Assembly (NCBI GenBank): GCA_016931875.1
Contig: JAFGDX010000039.1
Span: forward strand, 1 to 5,440
From: Prolixibacteraceae bacterium
GTDB taxonomy: Bacteria; Bacteroidota; Bacteroidia; Bacteroidales; Prolixibacteraceae
Reading direction: 5' to 3'
DNA length: 5,440 nt
Shown here: positions 1-5,440 of the stretch, in pieces
How the letters are laid out: the number at the start of each line of letters is the position of its first letter
How positions within the stretch are numbered: the first letter of the stretch is position 1
Made by a program: the position numbers and the translations under genes
The notes under the pieces: model-generated
Database searches by the model: none
What the model saw: only the letters and a program-made list of their open reading frames with translations
What the model was told of the DNA's origin: nothing

Positions 1-2742
1 ACTTTTGCAATTATTGCCAGTGGTTTCACCGGCGCCATGGCTTATGCTTTTTCCGACACGTTTTGGTTCTCAGCCGTTGAAGGAGAAGTATATGCCACCT
101 CTTCATTAATAACTGCCGTTGTGTTTTGGGCAATCCTGAAGTGGGAAAATATTGCCGATCAGCCACATGCCAATCGCTGGCTCATTTTTATTGCCTACAT
201 TGTTGGTCTCTCCATCGGCGTCCACCTGTTAAACCTGCTGGCTATTCCGGCCATTGTTTTTGTTTACTATTTTAAAAAATACGACGTTAACCGGAAAGGC
301 ATTATTTACGCGCTGGTTATTTCGGTGGTGCTCCTTGGCGGAATTATGTACGGAATCATTCCGGGAGTGGTTACCGTTGGGTCGTGGTTTGAGTTGCTGT
401 TTGTAAATACCTTTGGTCTCCCCTATCACTCGGGACTTCTGTTTTATGCAGCTGCCCTGGTTGCCGCCATTGCATTTGGAATTTATTACACCCATAAAAA
501 CAAAAAAATTCTGTTGAACACAGTTCTTGTCGGCATTGCGGTAATTATGCTGGGGTATGCATCTTTTGCACTGATTATCATCCGCTCATCGGCCAAACCG
601 CCGATGGACCAAAACAGCCCGAACAACGCCTTTTCATTGTTAAGCTACCTCAATCGTGAACAGTATGGCGAACGGCCGTTGTTTTTCGGACAGTACTTTA
701 ATTCTCCCTACGATGCCCGTGAACGATTTTTGGATGGAAAACCAATTTATTCACAAATTGACGGGAAATATGTAATTACCTATAACCGAATCATCCCCAA
801 CTACGACGAGAAATTTAAAACATTCTTCCCCCGGATGTGGAGCTCCATGGAAGATATCCATGCAGAAGATTATCAGAAATGGGGAGAAATTAAAGGAACA
901 CGGGTACAACACCGCAACGAGCGCGGCGAAATGGAAACCATCATTAAACCCACATTTGGAGAAAACCTGCGATTCTTTTTCCGCTATCAGGTCAATCACA
1001 TGTACCTCAGGTACTTTATGTGGAATTTTGCAGGCCGGCAAAATGATATTCAAAGCCACGGAAGTAAAATCTACGGAAACTGGCTCAGCGGAATCAAATT
1101 TATTGATGAAATGAGGCTGGGGGATCAGGACGACCTGCCGGCACGTTTTGCCAACAACAAAGCCAGAAACACCTATTATTTTTTGCCGCTCATTTTAGGA
1201 ATTTTAGGAATTCTTTATCAATACAAAAAAGGGAAAAAGGGAAAAGAGGGGCTTTGGATTGTATTCCTTCTGTTTTTTATGACCGGGCTGGCCATTGTCG
1301 TGTATCTCAATCAGTACCCGCATCAGCCGCGCGAACGCGATTATGCTTATGCCGGATCGTTTTATGCTTTTGCCATTTGGATTGGACTGGGTGTTCTGGC
1401 TTTGTATGAGGCCTTAAAAAAATATATTCCGGAAAACATCTCCGCCGGGTTGGCGGGCATTGTAACGCTGGCTTTGGTTCCAGGAATTATGGCTGCTGAA
1501 AACTGGGATGACCATGACCGTTCCGACAGGTACACAGCGCGGGATATAGGTGCCAACTATCTGAAAACCTGTCAACCCAACGGCATCCTTTTTACCAACG
1601 GCGACAACGACACCTTCCCGCTTTGGTACAACCAGGATGTAGAGGGAGTACGAACCGATGTGAGGGTTTGCAACCTCAGTTATTTGCAAACCGACTGGTA
1701 CATCGACCAAATGAAACGAAAAGCCTACGAGTCGGAACCGGTTCCATTTTCAATGACTACCGACAAATACCGCCAGGGAACACGTGATTTAATTTATCTG
1801 CTTGATGATCCGCGAATATCCAGAGAGTCAGTAGGGTTAAAAGAAGGAGTTAATTTTATTGCCGACGACAATCCGGCAACCAAACTTCAACAGGCCGAAA
1901 ATGCCGCTTATCTTCCTAAAAAAATATTGTCGTTTAAAGTGGACAAAGAAGCGGTTATCCGGAACAAGGTGGTTCGGCCACAGGATTACGATAAAATTGT
2001 AGATACCATCACCATCGATTTATCAAACCGTTCCTTCCTTCCAAAAGATGAAATGATGATTCTCGACCTGTTGGCTACCAACAACTGGGAACGCCCCGTT
2101 TACTGGGCAATTACCGTTGGAAGCAGCAAATACATGAACCTTCACGACTATTTCCAGGTTGAAGGTTTTGCCTACCGCTTTGTACCCATAAAATCGCAAA
2201 GCTCGCCGCAAACACTGCGGTTTGGTTCGGTAGCTACCGACATTATGTACGACAACCTGATGAACAAATTTGAATACGGAAATATGAACGACCCGGACAT
2301 TTATGTTGATGAAAACAATGCCCGGATGATGACCAACATCAGAAACAGCTTTAACCGGCTTGCCCGCGCTCTTGTTGAAGAAGGCAAAAACGACTCGGCC
2401 ATTGCCGTTATCGACCGGTGCCTCGAACTGGTTCCGAATGAAATTGTTCAGTACGAATATTTTGCCATGGAACTTGCCGAAACCTATTTTGCCGCCGGCG
2501 CTTCGGAAAAAGGAAAACAAATGGTTGAAACTGCCTTTGGCGTTTTCAACAACGAGCTGGCCTATTTTCTTTCACTTGCACCTCAAATCAGAAATACACA
2601 GGATATAAACGAAGAGATTCAAAGAAATCTTTTTTATCTCCAAAAAATGGAACGAATGGTGAGAGTGGATGGAGATGAAGAACTTTCGAAAAAAATTGCC
2701 GAGACCATCCAGTTGCATTTTGAAAAATACAATGCCAGCTAA
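1..2742 (+). CDS. DUF2723 family (GT117-type) multi-pass membrane glycosyltransferase, 5'-partial
   Basis: The reading frame is open from base 1, so the ATG at 37 is an internal methionine and not the start. Residue numbers here count from base 1 (913 residues seen). The stretch SDTFWFSAVEGEVYA (residues 18-32) is typical of DUF2723. Hydrophobic segments lie at about 33-48, 60-91 (two), 100-127, 143-165 and 169-194. A large hydrophilic loop spans about 195-388, and four more helices fall at about 390-408, 418-437, 448-474 and 480-500. RERDYAYAGSFYAF (444-457) and NGDNDTFPLWY (533-543) are further family hallmarks. The soluble C-terminal region ends in helical, TPR-like repeats (about 781-870). 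A Lys/Gly-rich turn (409-417) between helices is probably cytoplasmic. Known of the family: CAZy GT117, a GT-C-like fold related to human TMEM260, which is a protein O-mannosyltransferase. Inferred: it transfers a sugar from a lipid carrier onto an exported acceptor on the periplasmic side. Members are usually about 1,000 residues or more, so roughly 100 N-terminal residues, including the expected WDCGEF-like acidic motif, lie upstream. Family assignment is firm; the substrate is unknown. Confidence 0.9.
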   Translation, partial: TFAIIASGFTGAMAYAFSDTFWFSAVEGEVYATSSLITAVVFWAILKWENIADQPHANRWLIFIAYIVGLSIGVHLLNLLAIPAIVFVYYFKKYDVNRKGIIYALVISVVLLGGIMYGIIPGVVTVGSWFELLFVNTFGLPYHSGLLFYAAALVAAIAFGIYYTHKNKKILLNTVLVGIAVIMLGYASFALIIIRSSAKPPMDQNSPNNAFSLLSYLNREQYGERPLFFGQYFNSPYDARERFLDGKPIYSQIDGKYVITYNRIIPNYDEKFKTFFPRMWSSMEDIHAEDYQKWGEIKGTRVQHRNERGEMETIIKPTFGENLRFFFRYQVNHMYLRYFMWNFAGRQNDIQSHGSKIYGNWLSGIKFIDEMRLGDQDDLPARFANNKARNTYYFLPLILGILGILYQYKKGKKGKEGLWIVFLLFFMTGLAIVVYLNQYPHQPRERDYAYAGSFYAFAIWIGLGVLALYEALKKYIPENISAGLAGIVTLALVPGIMAAENWDDHDRSDRYTARDIGANYLKTCQPNGILFTNGDNDTFPLWYNQDVEGVRTDVRVCNLSYLQTDWYIDQMKRKAYESEPVPFSMTTDKYRQGTRDLIYLLDDPRISRESVGLKEGVNFIADDNPATKLQQAENAAYLPKKILSFKVDKEAVIRNKVVRPQDYDKIVDTITIDLSNRSFLPKDEMMILDLLATNNWERPVYWAITVGSSKYMNLHDYFQVEGFAYRFVPIKSQSSPQTLRFGSVATDIMYDNLMNKFEYGNMNDPDIYVDENNARMMTNIRNSFNRLARALVEEGKNDSAIAVIDRCLELVPNEIVQYEYFAMELAETYFAAGASEKGKQMVETAFGVFNNELAYFLSLAPQIRNTQDINEEIQRNLFYLQKMERMVRVDGDEELSKKIAETIQLHFEKYNAS

Positions 2743-2755
2743 AATTTTAAAACCC

Positions 2756-2801
2756 CGGTGCCGGATTGCGCATTTACAATCCGGCATCGTTGTTTCTTTC
2801 T
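2756..2801 (+). terminator. Rho-independent terminator after the DUF2723 gene
   Basis: A 13-bp stem pairs 2756-2768 (CGGTGCCGGATTG) with 2777-2789 (CAATCCGGCATCG). It contains one G-U wobble and closes an 8-base loop. A T-rich run follows directly (TTGTTTCTTTCT, 2790-2801). It begins 13 bases after the DUF2723 stop and 30 bases before the next start codon. The T-tract is interrupted by G and C, so read-through into the small downstream gene is possible. An A/T-rich stretch on the left side (2743-2752) could give weaker termination in the other direction, but no minus-strand gene arrives there. Confidence 0.8.
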
Positions 2802-2830
2802 GAGAGAATTAAATTACCGCAAAAAACACG

Positions 2831-3043
2831 ATGGAAAAAATGATAAGTTCGCCGCAAAATATCATCGTTTTTATTATTTACCTGGCTCTAATCATTGTTG
2901 CCATTGCCCTTATTTTGAGGAATGAAAAAAAGCTCCCGCGAATCCTGTGGCTTATGGTAGTTATTTTGTTTCCCTACATTGGCTCTGTTATTTATCTTCT
3001 GAAATATTTTCTCACCAAACGAAACCAGTTTTCAGGGTACTAA
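2831..3043 (+). CDS. Small PLDc_N-domain membrane protein (70 aa)
   Basis: The 70-residue protein is almost entirely two membrane helices, at about 10-30 and 36-59. They are joined by a short charged turn (RNEKKLPR, 30-37), and the tail is basic (about 60-65). The second half, LPRILWLMVVILFPYIGSVIYLL, fits the PLDc_N (phospholipase D-nuclease N-terminal, PF13396) pattern: an LP-x(3)-W start followed by a P-x-I/V-G-x-x-x-Y motif. In larger proteins this module precedes cardiolipin synthase/PLD domains, but here no HKD catalytic domain follows. The protein is therefore a free-standing membrane module with no predicted enzyme activity; stand-alone copies are common in bacteria and uncharacterised. 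The start at 2831 is preceded by an A-rich stretch (GCAAAAAACACG), as is usual where Shine-Dalgarno sequences are not used. An in-frame ATG at 2840 is an alternative start. The gene lies between the upstream terminator and the purD promoter region. It may be transcribed by read-through or from a weak local promoter. Confidence 0.8.
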   Translation: MEKMISSPQNIIVFIIYLALIIVAIALILRNEKKLPRILWLMVVILFPYIGSVIYLLKYFLTKRNQFSGY

Positions 3044-3196
3044 CCATGAACCGGCACAAAATCAGATTGGATGAAAAATAGCCTGTTTTTCAAAATTAAA
3101 TTGAGTAAAAGTTGATATGGCGGCACCCCGTTTTTTTTGATTACGACTAAATAAAAACTTATCTTCACAATCAAATTTTTAAAAACGCATTTTTCG
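3044..3196 (+). other. Intergenic region upstream of purD
   Basis: This 153-base A/T-rich gap separates the small PLDc_N gene from purD. It contains the promoter candidate described separately. I see no coding potential, tRNA, repeat or recognisable riboswitch. A weak A/T hairpin (GAAAAA / TTTTTC around 3073-3091) and a 3-bp CGG/CCG stem before a run of eight T (3121-3138) are too short to call terminators with confidence. Transcription from the small gene might therefore continue into purD. Confidence 0.6.
3136..3167 (+). promoter_or_regulatory. Candidate Bacteroidota-type promoter for purD
   Basis: TTTG at 3136-3139 is followed, after a 20-base spacer, by TATCTTCA at 3160-3167. This matches the known Bacteroidota primary sigma pattern (TTTG around -33, 19-21 bases, TAnnTTTG around -7). 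The TAnnTT core is intact, while the final TG is CA instead. A start of transcription near 3172-3174 would leave a leader of roughly 24 bases before the purD ATG at 3197. That is too short for a folded riboswitch. The match is by eye and A/T-rich sequence makes chance hits likely. Confidence 0.5.
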
Positions 3197-4465
3197 ATGA
3201 ATATTTTGATAATTGGTTCCGGTGGCAGGGAACATGCCCTGGGTTGGAAAATTAAACAAAGCAGCAAAGTTGAAAAGCTGTTTTTTGCCCCCGGAAATGC
3301 CGGAACTTCTGAAATAGGAACAAACCTGGAAACCAGTGTCAGCGATTTTCAGCTTATAAAAAAACTGGTACTCGACAATCAAATCAACATGGTTGTTGTT
3401 GGGCCCGAAGTTCCTTTGGTTGAAGGAATACACGATTATTTTGCCGGCGACGAAATGCTAAAAAACATCAAAGTAGTTGGACCCAAAAAAGCCGGCGCAC
3501 TCCTGGAGGGAAGTAAAGATTTTGCCAAAGATTTTATGCTGCGGAACAACATTCCCACCGCCCGGTATCTTACTGTTTCATCTGAAAACTTAAAGGAAGG
3601 AACTGCTTTTCTGAAAACTATGACCCCGCCTTTTGTTCTGAAAGCCGACGGGTTGGCAGCCGGAAAAGGAGTGCTGATTATCGACTCGCTGGAAGAAGCG
3701 GAAAAATCGTTAAAGGAAATGCTTGGCGGACAGTTTGGAGCAGCCAGCAGTAAAGTGGTTATCGAAGAATTTTTAAGTGGTGTTGAAGTGTCGGTTTTTG
3801 TAATTACCGATGGGAAAAGCTACAAAATACTGCCCGAAGCCAAGGATTACAAACGAATTGGTGAAGGTGACACCGGACTGAACACCGGCGGAATGGGCGC
3901 CATTTCTCCGGTACCGTTTGCAACACCGGAATTTATGGAAAAAGTGGAAACGCGCATTATTCAGCCAACCATAAACGGGTTGCAAAAAGAAAACATCGAA
4001 TACAACGGCTTTATCTTTTTTGGGCTCATTAATGTAAATGGCAACCCGTTTGTGATTGAATACAATGTACGGATGGGCGACCCGGAAACCGAAGCGGTAA
4101 TTTTGCGTGTAAAATCTGATTTTGTGGATTTGCTGGAAGGTGCAGCAACCGGAACTTTACACGAAAAGAACATTGAAATTGACCCGCGCACTGCCGTAAC
4201 TGTTATGCTTGTTTCTGGCGGATATCCGGGAAGTTACGAAAAAGGAAAAAAAATTACCGGAACCGGAAATGTGGAAAACAGCATTGTTTTTCATGCCGGC
4301 ACCCAATCCCATGGAAACCATGTGGTTACCAGCGGCGGGCGGGTTATCTCGGTAAGTTCATACGGCCTTTCAGTAAAAGAAGCTTTGGAAATTTCCTATA
4401 AAAATGCTGAAATCATTCACTTTGATAAAAAATATTACCGGAAAGACTTAGGTTTCGACCTATAA
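3197..4465 (+). CDS. purD: Phosphoribosylamine--glycine ligase (GARS)
   Basis: This cytoplasmic ATP-grasp enzyme joins 5-phosphoribosylamine and glycine using ATP to give GAR, the second step of de novo purine synthesis. The 422 residues match the normal length of a monofunctional PurD (about 420-430), and no fusion to other purine enzymes is seen. Domains in order: an N-terminal nucleotide-fold domain opening with [15 protein letters not shown] (1-15) and APGNAGT (31-37); GPEVPLV (69-75); then the ATP-grasp part with [11 protein letters not shown] (104-114), [11 protein letters not shown] (149-159) and [12 protein letters not shown] (190-201). Next come [11 protein letters not shown] (225-235) and the GARS signature [12 protein letters not shown] (288-299), whose Glu288 and Asn290 are the expected metal ligands. 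The C-terminal domain contains [11 protein letters not shown] (341-351), HAGT (366-369) and TSGGRV (378-383). All expected core motifs are present, so it should be active. The ATG at 3197 starts exactly at the conserved N-terminus, and no Shine-Dalgarno sequence is visible. It is probably co-transcribed with the next gene, which begins three bases after its stop. Confidence 0.97.
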   Translation: MNILIIGSGGREHALGWKIKQSSKVEKLFFAPGNAGTSEIGTNLETSVSDFQLIKKLVLDNQINMVVVGPEVPLVEGIHDYFAGDEMLKNIKVVGPKKAGALLEGSKDFAKDFMLRNNIPTARYLTVSSENLKEGTAFLKTMTPPFVLKADGLAAGKGVLIIDSLEEAEKSLKEMLGGQFGAASSKVVIEEFLSGVEVSVFVITDGKSYKILPEAKDYKRIGEGDTGLNTGGMGAISPVPFATPEFMEKVETRIIQPTINGLQKENIEYNGFIFFGLINVNGNPFVIEYNVRMGDPETEAVILRVKSDFVDLLEGAATGTLHEKNIEIDPRTAVTVMLVSGGYPGSYEKGKKITGTGNVENSIVFHAGTQSHGNHVVTSGGRVISVSSYGLSVKEALEISYKNAEIIHFDKKYYRKDLGFDL

Positions 4466-4468
4466 CAA

Positions 4469-5440
4469 ATGATACTAAGAATATTAAAATCAAACCGTTC
4501 AGTAAATTATCTGCTCACAGCTTTGTTCGGCCTTATTCTTTGGAGTACAAGCCTGATAAAGCCGTACATCTATTCATTTTACAACGGCGAAAGCGATAAT
4601 CTTCTTTTCAGGCCCATCCACGAATTTCTGAAAAGCAGCTGGTTTGCCGAAAGTATTCTTTCACTGGCCCTGGTTTTGTTCCTCGCTTTTTTAATGCAAT
4701 TTCTGAACACCCAGTATGCTTTTATTCGCATACGAACCATGCTGCCTGCCCCCCTGTTTGTTTTAATAACGGGCGGATTAACCGAAATGCATACTCTGCA
4801 CCCGGTCTATTTTGCGGCCGTATTTTTGATGTTGGCCCTTTACCGTTTGTTTAGTGCTTTTGATGTCTCGCGCCCCTATTCCGCTGCTTTCGACTCGGGA
4901 TTCTTTCTGGGCGTTGGCGCCCTGTTCTATTTCGATAGCGTCATTCTTTTCCCCGCATTTCTGGCCGGAACCGCCATTTTAAGCAAAGAAAAACATTGGC
5001 GGATTTTTACTGCAAATACACTCGGGTTTTTATTACCCTTGTTTTTTGCCCTGAGTTATGCAATCCTAACCGATCAACTTTTAGAGGTGCTGAAAACATT
5101 CGAGCAAAACCTCACATCTGTAAATAACCATTTTAAAAAGAACATTTATCTGCAAATTTTTCTTGCTTTTCTAAGTATTCTCACCATTCTTGCCTCTGCC
5201 AAAATTATCCGGCAATACGACACCAAAAAGGTAAGTTCCCGTAAGTACTTCACCGTTTTGTTTCTGATTTTTGTCTTTTCGCTCATTGGTTTTATTTTTA
5301 TCCCGCCCGTTTCACAGGAAATGCTTGTCATTCTGGCAATTCCGGTTTGTTACCTTGTAGCCAATTACTTTGTTTTTTTGGAAAGCCGGTTTTGGGGTGA
5401 ATTTTTTATTTCCCTATTCATCGGAATTGTAATATTTTTA
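4469..5440 (+). CDS. DUF6427-like polytopic membrane protein, 3'-partial
   Basis: An uninterrupted frame of 324 codons starts at the ATG at 4469 (MILRILKSNRSVNYLLTALF) and reaches the right edge without a stop. It encodes a very hydrophobic protein with helices at about 12-31, 61-80, 92-103, 112-130, 143-170, 183-200, 226-245, 261-279, 285-304 and 311-324 or beyond. Loop features include a short N-terminal basic tail, an FIRIRTMLP stretch (85-93) and an acidic/aromatic FYFDSVILFP segment (153-162). The opening, the RxxLP-type motif and the ALFYFxSxxLF segment resemble my recollection of DUF6427, a Bacteroidota family of about 300 residues often encoded beside purD and upp. No catalytic motif is recognisable and the function is unknown. 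Only CAA separates it from the purD stop, so translation is probably coupled to purD within one operon. If family length holds, only a small part is missing. A polymerase- or flippase-like role in the envelope cannot be excluded. The reading frame is certain; the family name is moderately supported. Confidence 0.75.
   Translation, partial: MILRILKSNRSVNYLLTALFGLILWSTSLIKPYIYSFYNGESDNLLFRPIHEFLKSSWFAESILSLALVLFLAFLMQFLNTQYAFIRIRTMLPAPLFVLITGGLTEMHTLHPVYFAAVFLMLALYRLFSAFDVSRPYSAAFDSGFFLGVGALFYFDSVILFPAFLAGTAILSKEKHWRIFTANTLGFLLPLFFALSYAILTDQLLEVLKTFEQNLTSVNNHFKKNIYLQIFLAFLSILTILASAKIIRQYDTKKVSSRKYFTVLFLIFVFSLIGFIFIPPVSQEMLVILAIPVCYLVANYFVFLESRFWGEFFISLFIGIVIFL

Noticed and set aside
37..39. ATG as the start of the DUF2723 gene
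   Set aside because: The frame is open back to base 1, the upstream residues (TFAIIASGFTGA) fit the family, and starting here would remove the expected first helices and the catalytic loop.
1187..1213. Tandem direct repeat ATTTTAGGA
   Set aside because: Two adjacent copies encode ILGILG in a membrane helix. This is ordinary low-complexity coding and not a functional repeat.
1223..1251. A-rich run AAAAAAGGG as a programmed frameshift site
   Set aside because: The phase is AAA AAA GGG, not the A AAA AAG slippery phase. The 0 frame continues normally, and the Lys/Gly codons make a plausible cytoplasmic turn.
2023..2520. 165-codon minus-strand open frame inside the DUF2723 gene
   Set aside because: It lies wholly antisense to a strongly conserved coding region and its translation resembles no family. 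It is a shadow frame, as are the other antisense frames over purD and the DUF2723 gene.
2790..2817. Promoter for the small PLDc_N gene (TTG at 2790-2792, TAAATTAC at 2810-2817)
   Set aside because: The spacer is only 17 bases against the usual 19-21, the -33 box overlaps the terminator T-tract, and the implied leader would be under about 10 bases. Too weak to list as a feature.
3121..3138. Terminator: CGG/CCG stem with T8
   Set aside because: The stem has only three Watson-Crick pairs with a 4-base loop, far too weak to call alone.
3040..3267. Minus-strand frame spanning the intergenic region before purD
   Set aside because: It overlaps the purD N-terminus and promoter candidate, has Cys/Phe/Ile-rich noise-like composition and no recognisable domain.
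3875..3895. Leu in [10 protein letters not shown] of PurD in place of the Pro seen in E. coli-type enzymes
   Set aside because: As I recall, Leu at this position is common in Bacteroidota PurD proteins, and all catalytic motifs are intact, so it is not a sign of lost activity.
5146..5331. 61-codon minus-strand frame at the right edge
   Set aside because: It lies antisense within the continuous DUF6427-like frame and has no family resemblance.

Overview
The window reads as chromosomal core sequence from a member of the Bacteroidota. Four lines of evidence support this: a DUF2723 (GT117-type) membrane protein, a DUF6427-like membrane protein directly behind purD, the absence of Shine-Dalgarno sequences, and a Bacteroidota-style TTTG / TAnnTT promoter candidate ahead of purD. 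The base composition (moderate GC, with A/T-rich intergenic DNA) and the protein sequences would suit a marine or sediment lineage such as the Marinilabiliales/Prolixibacteraceae. That finer placement is a guess, because no phylogeny could be run.

Layout, all on the + strand. Positions 1-2742 hold the 3' part of a large multi-pass membrane protein of the DUF2723 family. Its N-terminus, which should carry the catalytic acidic motif, lies upstream of the window. A clear hairpin plus T-rich tract (2756-2801) ends that unit. A 70-residue two-helix membrane protein with a PLDc_N-type domain follows at 2831-3043. A 153-base intergenic stretch (3044-3196) holds a plausible promoter for purD. purD (3197-4465) is complete and encodes phosphoribosylamine--glycine ligase. 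Three bases after its stop a polytopic membrane protein begins (4469) and runs off the right edge (324 codons seen, no stop). It resembles the DUF6427 family.

Functionally, purD supplies the second step of de novo purine synthesis and is probably co-transcribed with the DUF6427-like gene, whose role is unknown. The DUF2723 protein is probably an envelope glycosyltransferase and is insulated from the purD unit by the terminator. The small PLDc_N protein sits between the two units without a convincing promoter of its own.

I found no mobile element, CRISPR array, tRNA or rRNA, toxin-antitoxin pair or defence system. The window looks like ordinary housekeeping and envelope genes. The least-understood parts are the DUF2723 substrate, the DUF6427 role and the tiny PLDc_N protein.
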